Shown here: piece after piece, positions 14,255 to 21,800 of the stretch
How the letters are laid out: every line of letters starts with the position of its first letter
Numbering within the stretch: the stretch's first letter is position 1
Assembly (NCBI GenBank): GCA_017535725.1
Contig: JAFXTO010000025.1
Location: 83,782 to 147,781, forward strand
DNA length: 64,000 bases
Source: Bacteroidaceae bacterium
GTDB lineage: Bacteria; Bacteroidota; Bacteroidia; Bacteroidales; Bacteroidaceae
Direction of reading: 5' to 3'
Program-made: the position numbers and the translations under genes
The notes under the pieces: generated by a model
What the model was told of the DNA's origin: nothing
The model's database searches: none
What the model saw: only the letters and a program-made list of their open reading frames with translations

Positions 14255-14758
14255 TTAGAATGGTAGTCCCGTTTGCGGGTCAATACCTTGCTGCGGGAAT
14301 GGTTGTTGTGGCTGTGGTTGATAGCCCTGTTGGTAGCCTTGTTGCTGGTAGCCCTGTTGTGGGTAGCCCTGTTGTGGGTATTGTGGTGGAGGTGCTTGCT
14401 GCATCATGGGCTGTACTTGCTGCTGCTGTTGCTGCGGCATCACGAACAGGTCTATCTTGAAAGCACGAAGGGAGTTGAAGTAACGCTCACCGTTAGACTG
14501 CCTATCCGCGTATTTCGTGCCGGATATATCGAATACAACCTTTACCCTGTCACCGAGCTTGAATCGGTCTAACAACTCACAGCCCTTGTCCTTGAAGTCG
14601 AAAGACGGGAAGTTAGGCTCATATTCGACGTATGTATTCGGGTCGATTCGCCGCTGTTTGAGGACGAGCTGGCGGCGTAGGAATGTGCCGCCGTTTTTCT
14701 TTTGTATGGTTTCGGGTGCGCCTATCATGTACACCTCACCAATGATTTCAAATGCCAT
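14255..14758 (-). CDS. Single-stranded DNA-binding protein, DUF3127 type
   Basis: A 167-residue protein. Residues 1-107 form a DUF3127 OB-fold-like domain (MAFEIIGEVYMIGAPETI, FLRRQLVLK, YEPNFPSFDFKDKGC, LGDRVKVVFDISG). The rest is a Gln/Pro/Gly/Tyr linker with repeated QQGY units, ending in a short tip GIDPQTGLPF. A disordered linker plus conserved tip is how SSB proteins recruit partners. The tip is less acidic than in E. coli SSB. The stop is 3 bases before the NinB-like start, and the start overlaps the exonuclease stop. Confidence 0.8.
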   Translation of the reverse strand: MAFEIIGEVYMIGAPETIQKKNGGTFLRRQLVLKQRRIDPNTYVEYEPNFPSFDFKDKGCELLDRFKLGDRVKVVFDISGTKYADRQSNGERYFNSLRAFKIDLFVMPQQQQQQVQPMMQQAPPPQYPQQGYPQQGYQQQGYQQGYQPQPQQPFPQQGIDPQTGLPF

Positions 14759-15648
14759 TATCGTAGTGTGATTTTAAGTGTTTCTTTAACCTTGGAAGTC
14801 TTGATATACTGACCATACAGGTCTGCATGGTCACTCTTGAATTTCTTGCTGTCGAAAGATTCGCGCTCTTGTGCGGGAACGACCGTTATCAATACATTGC
14901 CCGTGTCGAAGCTCTTGTCTTTGTGAGCCAACATCTGAGCAAGGATTTCGGCCTTGATAGCGTCGTATTCTTCGGACAGCTCTTTTATGCGTCGCGCAAG
15001 GCTGGCCAGTGCTGCCTCATTCTCGGCGATGTATTCGGGGAAAGCAGGGGAATACTCATACTCTTCACCGTTCATGTCGGCTTCGATGAGACGTTCAACT
15101 TCACCCTTGCAGCGTCTTTCCACCTCGATGAGCTGGGCAATGTCACCTTTGAGCCAAATGCCAAAGAGCTTGCGCACCTTGATATGGGGATTGTTCTTTT
15201 CGAGGAAGTGGGCGCAGATGGAAAGCTGCCATGATACGCTCTCTTTGTCGAATTTGTATGTAGTCTTGAAGTCGGCCAAGTCCACGACATTATCCTCAAC
15301 GTCATAGATGACATCGATATTGGTGGCGTAGTGTTCGAGGTCGCTGACGGTGTGCTCACTTGTGAGGAACTTCAAACCGTGTGCCTCTTTGAGCTTGCAG
15401 TAACCGCGCCCCTCTTCGGTGCTCGGATTGATGCCGATGGTCTCGATAAGCTCAATCTCTTCGTGAATGTTAGTGCCTCGTTGTGCGGCGTTCTTCAAGA
15501 TGCGCTCTGGTATGCCGTCGTACTTGTTGGGAAATACTCTCTTCAAGAGGGTGGACGTGATGCCTTGCAGCATCGCGCCCGTCTCTGTGTTGGTATAGGT
15601 GTGCGCTTCTTGGTTGAAGAGCACGGGAATAGTTCTTAATTCTGTCAT
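14758..15648 (-). CDS. YqaJ/RecB-like PD-(D/E)XK exonuclease
   Basis: A 296-residue protein. The nuclease core is VVDLADFKTTYKF near residues 120-132, giving the D...(E/D)xK pattern (LADFKTT), with an earlier acidic helix (GTNIHEEIELIET) that supplies the first metal ligand and a later Q (SWQLSICAHFL) as in RecB-type nucleases. The end (ESFDSKKFKSDHADLYGQY) matches the YqaJ/phage-exonuclease tail. With the ERF annealase next to it, it makes a two-component recombination system of the lambda Exo/Beta kind. Confidence 0.85.
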   Translation of the reverse strand: MTELRTIPVLFNQEAHTYTNTETGAMLQGITSTLLKRVFPNKYDGIPERILKNAAQRGTNIHEEIELIETIGINPSTEEGRGYCKLKEAHGLKFLTSEHTVSDLEHYATNIDVIYDVEDNVVDLADFKTTYKFDKESVSWQLSICAHFLEKNNPHIKVRKLFGIWLKGDIAQLIEVERRCKGEVERLIEADMNGEEYEYSPAFPEYIAENEAALASLARRIKELSEEYDAIKAEILAQMLAHKDKSFDTGNVLITVVPAQERESFDSKKFKSDHADLYGQYIKTSKVKETLKITLR

Positions 15649-15660
15649 TGTTGTAGATTT

Positions 15661-16263
15661 TTATACGCCTAATGCCTTACGTCTTGCTGTCAGTGCAGAA
15701 AGGAAGTCTGCGTGCTGCTGTAAGTCGGGATAACCTTCATAGATACGCTTCAAGTCCTCTTTCGTGAGTGCTTGCTGTATTGCGGGGAGTGCGTAGCCTT
15801 GCAGGATGTCGCTTGGTGTCAGCTCTTCGGACTGCTGCTGTTGTGGCGGGAATGGTGCTTGTGGCTGTTGTGTGTACTGCGGATTGCTGTTGAGCGTGTC
15901 CGCGTCCTTGTTGTCATCGATAGCGAAGAGGCCGTTAAGGGCATACTTTCGTGCGTAGGAACTGGCCGCGCCTGTTACCTGCGAGCCGTCCATGCCTTTC
16001 TTCGTCTCTTCTTCACGGGCGTATGCGGTAGTGACTTCTTTCTCACCGCTGCCGTTAGTGAGCGTCGCCGTAGCCTTGATATAGATGCGATTGCCGACCA
16101 GCACCACGTCATCGCTGATGGTGAGCGTGCATCCATTCTGAGTAAGTAGGGGTTTTACGGCTTTAAGTATATCCTCGCAGGAGCGATAATTATACTTGCC
16201 GAAACTGTTGTACTGCCCTTTTGGGGCGTTCAACGTCGATTGGATTGTGATTAGTTCTTTCAT
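15661..16263 (-). CDS. ERF-family single-strand annealing protein
   Basis: A 200-residue protein with the ERF pattern: an N-terminal helix, YNSFGKYNYRSCEDILKAVKP, a strand pair (GCTLTISDDVVLVGNRIYIKA), EKEVTTAYAREEETKKGMDG and SQVTGAASSYARKYALNGLFAI, which holds the family's conserved G-x-x-x-S-Y-x-R-K-Y-x-L. A Gln/Pro linker and a small helical tail follow. ERF proteins anneal complementary single strands for phage recombination and circularisation. It is directly upstream of the exonuclease gene. Confidence 0.9.
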   Translation of the reverse strand: MKELITIQSTLNAPKGQYNSFGKYNYRSCEDILKAVKPLLTQNGCTLTISDDVVLVGNRIYIKATATLTNGSGEKEVTTAYAREEETKKGMDGSQVTGAASSYARKYALNGLFAIDDNKDADTLNSNPQYTQQPQAPFPPQQQQSEELTPSDILQGYALPAIQQALTKEDLKRIYEGYPDLQQHADFLSALTARRKALGV

Positions 16264-16284
16264 ACAGATTCTATTTAGGAGTTA

Positions 16285-16506
16285 TTACTTGCGCTTGTTG
16301 CGCCATTTCTGATACCGTCTAAGCCTGTCGAAGTCTTCGAGTAGCGAGCATCCCATTGCTGCGGCTATCGCACCCACGGGAACCATCCATAATGCGCCGC
16401 CGTGTGCTGTCAGCCAGCACAGCCAAAGGCATAGGGCGACGAGTGCCGCACCTGCGATAAAGTCAACGGCCATTATCAATCGCACAGGGTTCTTAAATGC
16501 TTTCAT
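16285..16506 (-). CDS. Small membrane protein with two hydrophobic segments
   Basis: A 73-residue protein with hydrophobic stretches at about residues 10-32 (LIMAVDFIAGAALVALCLWL) and 40-55 (LWMVPVGAIAAAMGC), then a basic C-terminus (RLRRYQKWRNKRK). Two membrane helices with the basic tail in the cytoplasm fit. It overlaps the HTH gene by 14 bases. Too small and too early for a typical holin; superinfection exclusion is possible but unproven. Confidence 0.55.
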   Translation of the reverse strand: MKAFKNPVRLIMAVDFIAGAALVALCLWLCWLTAHGGALWMVPVGAIAAAMGCSLLEDFDRLRRYQKWRNKRK

Positions 16507-16795
16507 TGCAGATTCTTTTGAGTTTGATGGAACTGATTAACTTCTTGATGTCGGCAAGGGAATACCATAATGGAGCATTTTGCGACTTACCGTTTTTCAC
16601 AGGATGAAGAAGATTCGCGTCCGTCCACTTTTGGAGCATGACGGGCTGGAATCCTACACGCTTGACGTACCGCTCTGCCTCACTGCGCTTGATGCGGTCG
16701 CCGTCGGGGTCTATGCCTCTCTGATAGCTCTGTATGCCCGCGTCCACGGCGTAGGATATGAGCTGCTGGAGGTCTTGGAGCGTCACGTTTACCAT
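16493..16795 (-). CDS. Excisionase/MerR-like HTH protein
   Basis: A 100-residue protein. After an N-terminal helix, IKRSEAERYVKRVGFQPVMLQKWTDANLLHPVKNGKSQNAPLWY reads as a helix_turn_helix_17-like winged HTH: a first helix, a turn, a recognition helix and the wing. Such proteins in Bacteroidales elements control excision or early genes. Distance from the visible attachment site (about 3 kb) neither supports nor excludes an excisionase role. Confidence 0.6.
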   Translation of the reverse strand: MVNVTLQDLQQLISYAVDAGIQSYQRGIDPDGDRIKRSEAERYVKRVGFQPVMLQKWTDANLLHPVKNGKSQNAPLWYSLADIKKLISSIKLKRICNESI

Positions 16796-16796
16796 G

Positions 16797-17021
16797 TCAG
16801 CCGTTTCTCATTATTCGTATCGTGTTCTGAAATCTGTCAGTGCCGATGCTGAACTTCGGGAAGCCAGCCGCCGTGTTGAGTTCGCCCGCACGGGTGCGCA
16901 GGGATGATTCATTTACCTCACCTCGCGGGAACTCGCGAATATCACCTACCGCGAGACCTTCAAAGTATTCTCTCAGCGAGCCTTTGCGGGGAGGTCTTCT
17001 TAATAGTGTCTTACGTTTCAT
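16797..17021 (-). CDS. 74-residue phage protein, function unknown
   Basis: Very basic N-terminus (MKRKTLLRRPPRKGSLREYF), then a compact segment (VGDIREFPRGEVNESSLRTRA) that may be a small DNA-binding fold, and RFQNTIRIMRNG at the end. It follows the tRNA-like gene by 28 bases. No family recognised. Confidence 0.5.
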   Translation of the reverse strand: MKRKTLLRRPPRKGSLREYFEGLAVGDIREFPRGEVNESSLRTRAGELNTAAGFPKFSIGTDRFQNTIRIMRNG

Positions 17022-17049
17022 GTCTTTTGAATTTTTTTGGGGTTATTGG

Positions 17050-17120
17050 GGTGCAAGCTGGATTCAAACCAGCGAAAAACCATCACGAATGACGGCGCGT
17101 GTGCCTCTCGCCTTTGCACC
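17050..17120 (-). tRNA. tRNA-like gene, anticodon loop irregular
   Basis: 71 bases on the minus strand with a perfect 7-bp acceptor stem (GGTGCAA/TTGCACC), a T arm GCTGG-TTTGAAT-CCAGC and a 3-bp D stem GCG/CGC. The anticodon stem CCGTC/GATGG leaves a 6-base loop (ATTCGT) instead of seven, and T-loop position 56 is T, not C. If the loop is read as starting one base earlier, TCG (Arg) would be the anticodon. Possibly a specialised or decaying phage tRNA. Confidence 0.5.
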
Positions 17121-17282
17121 TAAACACTTTGACGATAGAATTTGCCTCTGAATCCGTCCTTCGGATTCTCTCTCTAATAAGTCAAAGAACGTCTTTCGTT
17201 GAGGTAGGCAGAACAGCCGCCCACGCTATTTTCATTATTCGTTTAGGCTTGCGCCTTGGACTCTACGACCGCTCAACGTTGT

Positions 17283-17355
17283 ACGCCCTACGGGAATCGA
17301 ACCCGTGACCCACGGATTAAAAATCCGTTGCTCTGGCCGTCTGAGCTAAGGGCGT
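17283..17355 (-). tRNA. tRNA-Lys (anticodon TTT)
   Basis: A full cloverleaf on the minus strand: acceptor ACGCCCT/AGGGCGT, D stem GCTC/GAGC, anticodon stem ACGGA/TCCGT with loop TTTTTAA (anticodon TTT, T33 present), and T arm ACGGG-TTCGATT-CCCGT. No CCA is encoded. It lies within the phage early region, so it is phage cargo that could supply Lys-AAA decoding, fitting the more A-rich phage genes. Confidence 0.9.
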
Positions 17356-17413
17356 GAAATGCTCGTCTGTCCGAGCCGTCAAGCGTCTATCCGCTTTGTC
17401 GTGGCGAGGGGTG

Positions 17414-17632
17414 TTATTCGCGGTTGAGCTGTGCAAGCAGCTCTTCACGGCTGGCGAAGCATCGGGATTCGTCGTAAGACATATAGTCCTTTGAACGGAG
17501 TACGACTTCTTGGCCTTGTTCTGTGGCGTTCACGCTGATGCCTGTCACTTCAAATTCGACGATTTGCATCTTCATTGTGTTCACGGTGGCGACCTTATCG
17601 CCGAGGTTGAATTTTGATTCTTTGAATTGCAT
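17414..17632 (-). CDS. 72-residue phage protein, small beta-barrel-like
   Basis: Alternating hydrophobic pattern (FNLGDKVATVNTMKMQIVEFEVTGISV) then a helix at the end (SREELLAQLNRE). The LGDKVATV opening recalls small SH3-like phage proteins, without a firm family. It is the last gene before the tRNA-Lys in this transcript. Confidence 0.5.
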   Translation of the reverse strand: MQFKESKFNLGDKVATVNTMKMQIVEFEVTGISVNATEQGQEVVLRSKDYMSYDESRCFASREELLAQLNRE

Positions 17633-17654
17633 AGTAGTAAATGTTTAGGGGTTA

Positions 17655-17987
17655 TTATGCTGCGTTTAGATATTCTTCGGCCTCTTTCTCGCTTTCGCGG
17701 TCAATGTAGCACTTTTCGCTGTCTTCTTTTTCGGGGTCATAGACCCATGCTTCAAGCTCGATGGTAGCGTTGCGCCATGTTTCGACCCAGCCGCCCGTGC
17801 CGTTCATGTAGCCGCACCGCTCATCATCTTCGACGTAACCGTCTATTTCAATGTAGCCTTTGCCCTCGATGGTGAGAACATCGTCTATCTCTGCGCTGAA
17901 ATCAAATGCACCGCGCTCGTTCTTGATGCTTGCGAGTTCGCTCAATAGCTTCTCTCGCTGTGTATCTGTTAGGGTGTAGGTATTCAT
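17655..17987 (-). CDS. 110-residue acidic phage protein
   Basis: Strongly acidic. N-terminal helix (LTDTQREKLLSELASIKN), then a beta-rich middle (DDVLTIEGKGYIEIDGYVEDD, then WRNATIELEAWVYDPE) and an acidic helical tail. Same transcript as its neighbours. The fold may mimic DNA, as many acidic phage proteins do, but nothing identifies it. Confidence 0.5.
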   Translation of the reverse strand: MNTYTLTDTQREKLLSELASIKNERGAFDFSAEIDDVLTIEGKGYIEIDGYVEDDERCGYMNGTGGWVETWRNATIELEAWVYDPEKEDSEKCYIDRESEKEAEEYLNAA

Positions 17988-18000
17988 ATTATATAATGTG

Positions 18001-18330
18001 TTACGCGATTCTTAAAAGGTTTGCTTTTTTGAAGCACCGCCATTCTTGTTTCTCTGTATCGAAATAGGTCTGTACGGTATCGTTCTTTCTGCGATTGTCA
18101 CCGCCTACCAGAGCAGGCACTAAATCGCTTTTCAATGTGCCGTAGGCTTCACGGATTGAACCATCGACCTTTTGAAAGTAGAACTTTACGATGCGCAGGG
18201 TCATCGCCATTTTTACCTTGATATTCAGCCAAGCGATTTTCAATGCCTCGCTCATGCTGTAACCGTTCTTGCGAACAAACTGCCATGCTAACGTCATTAC
18301 GTTGTGCAGCTTCTCTCTTTTGTCTTTCAT
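18001..18330 (-). CDS. SH3 beta-barrel-fold-like early phage protein
   Basis: A 109-residue protein matching a protein type common in Bacteroidales elements: MTLAWQFVRKNGYSMSEALKIAWLNIKVKMAM, then GIVKFYFQKVDGS-like segment (RIVKFYFQKVDGSIREAYGTL) and a C-terminal strand (QTYFDTEKQEWRCFKKANLL). It is first in the leftward early operon, just across from the repressor candidate. Function unknown. Confidence 0.6.
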   Translation of the reverse strand: MKDKREKLHNVMTLAWQFVRKNGYSMSEALKIAWLNIKVKMAMTLRIVKFYFQKVDGSIREAYGTLKSDLVPALVGGDNRRKNDTVQTYFDTEKQEWRCFKKANLLRIA

Positions 18331-18394
18331 ACCTTATTCTATTAAATGTTCTTAAAATGTTTACTTATATTTGCTTTTGTACTTTATTATATGT

Positions 18395-18410
18395 ACTTTT
18401 GCAAAAGTAT
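18395..18410. promoter_or_regulatory. Perfect 16-bp palindrome, candidate repressor operator
   Basis: TACTTTTGCAAAAGTA reads the same on both strands and contains a minus-strand TACTTTTG (TAnnTTTG) -7-type box. It lies between the leftward early operon (start 18330) and the rightward repressor gene (18525). A second minus-strand -7 box, TACCTTTG, lies at 18428-18435. This is the expected place for a lysis/lysogeny switch. Confidence 0.6.
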
Positions 18411-18524
18411 AACGCTTAATTCGAGGGCAAAGGTAAGAACTATTTTTCTTATAACAATAACTTTCGCCCAAAAATGTTATTATATTAAGAACTTTTAACA
18501 GATTTGATAAGAATAAGTAAGAAT

Positions 18525-18920
18525 GTGAATAAGAAAGAACGTATAAACGCTGCGTTTGGCTATCTGCGCGAAAACGGGATAGTACGCACACAAAAAGAGC
18601 TGGCCGACAAAATCGGCTCTACCTCCCCAAATGTATCAAGTGCATTGAAGGGTGTAGAGAGCGTTTTGACAGACAGCTTCCTAAGAAGATTCTATGCTGC
18701 GTTCAGCACATCGTTTAACGAAGAGTGGATAATGGAAGGGGTGGGCGATATGCTCAAATCTCAGCCTCGAACGGAACAGGATGAGATTAGCCGTATGTTA
18801 TCACTGCTGGAATCTGCGCAAGAAACAATAAGGAAGCGTGATGAGCAAATCGACCGCCTTCTAACTCTTCTTGAAAAAGAAACGGAACGCACGGAAACAA
18901 TCGTCCGTCGTGCCGTATAA
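18525..18920 (+). CDS. Probable phage repressor (HTH plus coiled coil)
   Basis: I prefer GTG 18525 (MNKKERINAAFGYLREN) over TTG 18504. The 131-residue protein has an N-terminal helix-turn-helix: RTQKELADKIGSTSPNVSSALKGVESVLTDSFLRRFYAAFS, and INEEWIMEG-type tail of the domain (FNEEWIMEGVGDML). Residues 90-128 form a coiled coil with heptads (LLESAQETIRKRDEQIDRLLTLLEKE), so it should oligomerise. No LexA-like peptidase domain is present, so induction would not be by self-cleavage. It is divergent from the early operon, with a 16-bp palindrome between them. Confidence 0.8.
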   Translation: MNKKERINAAFGYLRENGIVRTQKELADKIGSTSPNVSSALKGVESVLTDSFLRRFYAAFSTSFNEEWIMEGVGDMLKSQPRTEQDEISRMLSLLESAQETIRKRDEQIDRLLTLLEKETERTETIVRRAV

Positions 18921-18936
18921 TCAAACTGGAATACGC

Positions 18937-19653
18937 ATGAAAAAGGTACTTCTTTGCATTGTGGTGGTTCTTGCCTCCTGCGGCGGCGCAACAAACAATG
19001 CAGCTAAGGACGCTGAACATAAAGCCTATTTAGACAGCCTCCGAAGGGATAGCATATCGAAGGTGCAGGCTATTGAAGATACATTAGCTCTTATCGCTTG
19101 GGGTGACACCCGTTTCGGTATGTCAAAACAGGAGGTGATGGAGTCAAGGGCTTTTGGAGGCGGTCAAAAGGAGACCGTCTCTGAGAGCGGATGGGATTCC
19201 TTTAGGATGAACAGCGAAAAGAGATTTGAGTTTGAACGACAGAACGGGTTAAGGGAGTTGATGTATATTACCGCCCATTTTGAGGAAAACGAACTCTTCA
19301 AGGTTTCGCTCGAATCGCTTGAGAGAAACGCATCATATCTTGATGACATGATACACGACTGCAATGTTTTAATTGACAGATTGACGAAACGATACGGCGA
19401 GCCATATAAAAGGATGGAAGATGTGTCTATAATCGACATCGGCGAAAACCCAACATTGCACATTGCCAGTTTTTCAATAGGTAGAAAGAGTATTTTAGTC
19501 ACACTCCTTAGAAAAGAACATACATATAAATACGAAGTCAACATCGCAAATTTCTCCTTCCCGAAGAAAAAACATAAACCAACAAAGGAAGAGATTGAAA
19601 TAATGAAGCAAGAGGATGCTCTGCGAAACGAAGTAAGGGAAAATTCCTTCTGA
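18937..19653 (+). CDS. Prophage-encoded lipoprotein (probable lysogenic conversion gene)
   Basis: Start at ATG 18937 gives MKKVLLCIVVVLASC, a signal peptide with lipobox VLASC and lipidated Cys15, followed by GGATNNAAKDAE. The mature part (about 220 residues) is mostly charged, with a repeated helix-strand plan (FGMSKQEVMESRAFGG, LDDMIHDCNVLIDRL, HIASFSIGRKSILVTLL). It lies 17 bases after the repressor gene in the same direction and next to the attachment site, so it can be expressed in the lysogen. A surface role such as superinfection exclusion is inference. Confidence 0.75.
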   Translation: MKKVLLCIVVVLASCGGATNNAAKDAEHKAYLDSLRRDSISKVQAIEDTLALIAWGDTRFGMSKQEVMESRAFGGGQKETVSESGWDSFRMNSEKRFEFERQNGLRELMYITAHFEENELFKVSLESLERNASYLDDMIHDCNVLIDRLTKRYGEPYKRMEDVSIIDIGENPTLHIASFSIGRKSILVTLLRKEHTYKYEVNIANFSFPKKKHKPTKEEIEIMKQEDALRNEVRENSF

Positions 19654-19740
19654 TTTCCGCACAATTTCCGCAAACCCCAAAACCCAGCAACCCCAAAACC
19701 CGCATAAATACTAACATCGCGCGCATTTTCACACCTCCGC

Positions 19741-19785
19741 TTCCGGTTCTGAAGGTCTTGGGTTTGAATCCCAACGGAGTCACCA
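19741..19785 (+). other. Prophage attachment site: 3' fragment of tRNA-Arg(CCG)
   Basis: The 45 bases match the 3' part of a tRNA: loop TTCCGGT (T33, anticodon CCG, G37), half stem TCTGA, variable loop AGGTC, T arm TTGGG-TTTGAAT-CCCAA, acceptor strand CGGAGTC and encoded ACCA. Bases before 19741 (CTCCGC) cannot pair with TCTGA, and there is no D arm. A tRNA whose identity begins in the anticodon loop is the usual right-end scar of tyrosine-integrase insertion. The intact tRNA should be at the other end, left of the window. Confidence 0.8.
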
Positions 19786-19953
19786 ACACACAAAAACCTC
19801 CACACTCTGGGGTCATACGAAGGAAACTCCCCATTCTGGAGTAACACAAACGAAGAAAACTCCCCCCCCGGAGTATTGCGCGCGAGGAAAAGAAAGCCCC
19901 GCGCGCTTCGATTTCCACCACTCTAATCCTCAATTATTTTTGAATACCGCCCT
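19786..19953. other. Host flank with short hairpins, no gene
   Basis: Two short hairpins of the form ACTCC...GGAGT (near 19828 and 19860) and one GCGCGC...GCGCGC hairpin (near 19878-19907) follow the tRNA fragment. They may be the original terminator of the tRNA. No open frame is convincing. Confidence 0.4.
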
Positions 19954-20484
19954 ATGACCCTGAACGACATCGCTGCCCACCGCCGCAGCATCCGCAAGTA
20001 CAACGGACAACCCATCAGCCGCGAAGAGCTGGAGACACTTATCCGCTTCGCCCAGGAAGCTCCCAGTTGGAAGAACATGCAGACGTCCCGCTATCACATC
20101 GTCTGCTCGCTGGAGACCATCGCCGCCGCACGCCAATGCCTCGGAGGCAGTAACCCCCAGAAGACTGAAAACACAGCAGCACTAATCGTAACCACCTTCA
20201 AGCACGACATCGTGGGGCACACCAACGGCATACCCGACAACGAAGGGGGCAACGGATGGGGATGGTACGACCTGGGATTGCAGAACGCCTACCTGCTCCT
20301 GAAAGCCGCCGAAATGAATCTGGACACCCTCGTCATCGGCATACGCCACGCCAACCAGCTCCGCGCCCTCCTGCAGATTCCGGAGGACGAGACCATAGGA
20401 GCCGTCATCGCCGTGGGACACCGTGTTGAGGACGCCAAGCGACCGCCCCGCAAGGAGCTGGACGACATCGCAAGATTCTACTAA
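19954..20484 (+). CDS. Nitroreductase-family FMN protein
   Basis: A 176-residue protein of the nitroreductase fold: RRSIRKYNGQPISREELETLIRFAQEAPSWKNMQTSRY holds the RRSxRxY FMN-phosphate segment and the conserved A-P-S-x-x-N-x-Q-x loop. The middle (YDLGLQNAYLLLKAAEMNLDTLVIG) is the dimer-core helix and GAVIAVGHRVE the final FMN strand. Such NAD(P)H-dependent enzymes reduce nitro compounds or quinones; the natural substrate is not evident. First host gene after the prophage scar. Confidence 0.9.
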   Translation: MTLNDIAAHRRSIRKYNGQPISREELETLIRFAQEAPSWKNMQTSRYHIVCSLETIAAARQCLGGSNPQKTENTAALIVTTFKHDIVGHTNGIPDNEGGNGWGWYDLGLQNAYLLLKAAEMNLDTLVIGIRHANQLRALLQIPEDETIGAVIAVGHRVEDAKRPPRKELDDIARFY

Positions 20485-20534
20485 CTATGAGTAAGGAAGG
20501 TACTCGTTGAGCTGGCGAGAAGCCGTTGCGCCTG

Positions 20535-21491
20535 TTATTTCAGCAGCTTCGCGCTGAGCTTTTCGAGCATGTCTCGCGTCATGGCAGCAAGTCCGTAGTT
20601 CGGTCGCCAGCCCCATTCCTCGCGGGCAGCGCTATCGTCGAGGCTATCAGGCCAGCTCTCTGCGATAGCCTGCTTCAGGGGATTAACGTCGTAGACCATC
20701 TCAAAGTCAGGACAACGCTTGCGGATTTCAGCGTAGATTTTCTCCGGCGGGAAGCTCATGGCCGTGACGTTAAAGCCGTTGCGGTGGATGAGTTTGTCGG
20801 GGTTGGCCTCCATCAGTTCCATGGCTGCACGCAATCCATCGGGCATATACATCATGTCCATGCGGGTGCCCTCCTTGATGGGGCAGACGAATCGTTCACC
20901 TCGCACGGCGGCATAGAAGATGTCTACGGCATAGTCCGTGGTGCCGCCACCGGGAGGGGTGACGTAACTGATGAGTCCGGGGAAGCGGACGCTGCGGGTG
21001 TCCACCCCGTATTTCAGGTAGTAGTAGTCAGAGAGCAGTTCCGTGGTGACCTTGCTGACACCATAAATAGTACGGGGTCGCTGGATGGTGTCCTGCGGAG
21101 TAAGCTCGTGCGGCGTGTTGGGACCGAAGGAACCGATACTGGAGGGTGTGAAGACCGCACAACCATTCTCGCGGGCCACTTCGAGCACGTTCCACAAACC
21201 ATCGATGCCGATACGCCACGCCAGCCGGGGTTTCTGCTCGGCCACCACACTCAGCAATGCGGCCAAGTTGTAGATGCAATCGATGTGGTATTGCTGGACG
21301 ACCGATTGCAGCTGTTCGCCACTGGTGACGTCGGCGATGGCAGAGGGACCGCCCTCGGCCAACTCGCCCTTGGGCTCTGCACCAGGGATGTAGCCTGCGA
21401 CTACGTGGTCGCCACCATAACGTTTTCTCAATTCTGCAGTAAGCTCAGAGCCTATCTGCCCCGTGGATCCGATAACCAGGATATTCTTCAT
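20535..21491 (-). CDS. tdh: L-threonine 3-dehydrogenase, short-chain (epimerase-like) type
   Basis: A 318-residue extended short-chain dehydrogenase. The NAD-binding GSTGQIGSEL is at residues 8-17, the catalytic YGVSK (Tyr and Lys) near residue 143, and FRFPG-type motif is VRFPGLISY. The sequence TPPGGGTTDYAVDIFYAAVRG and MDMMYMPDGLRAAMELM match the UDP-galactose-4-epimerase-like threonine dehydrogenases. It lies divergently beside kbl, which uses its product 2-amino-3-ketobutyrate, so the pair converts threonine to glycine and acetyl-CoA. Confidence 0.9.
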   Translation of the reverse strand: MKNILVIGSTGQIGSELTAELRKRYGGDHVVAGYIPGAEPKGELAEGGPSAIADVTSGEQLQSVVQQYHIDCIYNLAALLSVVAEQKPRLAWRIGIDGLWNVLEVARENGCAVFTPSSIGSFGPNTPHELTPQDTIQRPRTIYGVSKVTTELLSDYYYLKYGVDTRSVRFPGLISYVTPPGGGTTDYAVDIFYAAVRGERFVCPIKEGTRMDMMYMPDGLRAAMELMEANPDKLIHRNGFNVTAMSFPPEKIYAEIRKRCPDFEMVYDVNPLKQAIAESWPDSLDDSAAREEWGWRPNYGLAAMTRDMLEKLSAKLLK

Positions 21492-21651
21492 CGTAGATAG
21501 TTGTTAGTTTAAGATGATTTTTCTTTGTTTTCGGGTGCAAAGATAAGGAAAAGTTGGAAGTTTGAAGTAGGGAAGAAGGAACTTTTTCATCCAGAACGGG
21601 AAATAAATGATTTTTTCACCTATTTGTTTACTTTCATGTTCAAAAATTCAT

Positions 21652-21659
21652 TATATTTG
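21652..21659 (+). promoter_or_regulatory. -7 box of the kbl promoter
   Basis: TATATTTG at 21652-21659 fits the Bacteroidales -7 consensus and is followed by CACC. A clear -33 TTTG at the normal distance is not seen; the nearest is 21623-21626. Confidence 0.5.
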
Positions 21660-21700
21660 CACCGATTTTCAACGCAAGACCTTATAGACATTAACATATT

Positions 21701-21800
21701 AACTTATAAACCCAGAAACTTATAAACTCAAAAGCTCAAAACTTATCTACTCATAAACTTATAAACTCATAAACTCAAAATCTTATCAACTCAAAAACTC
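21701..21800 (+). repeat. Degenerate tandem repeats in the kbl leader
   Basis: Units built on ACTTATAAACTCA occur about seven times between 21701 and 21800, right up to ATG 21809. The leader is A-rich and has almost no G, so it should stay unfolded. The repeats may help initiation in a group that rarely uses Shine-Dalgarno pairing. Confidence 0.6.

Noticed and set aside
17151-17169. GAATCCG-TCCTT-CGGATTC hairpin as a terminator
   Set aside because: No T-rich tract on either side; it lies between two tRNA genes and may only be a spacer hairpin.
20526-21500. 324-codon plus-strand frame over the threonine dehydrogenase
   Set aside because: Antisense shadow of a clear dehydrogenase with intact motifs.
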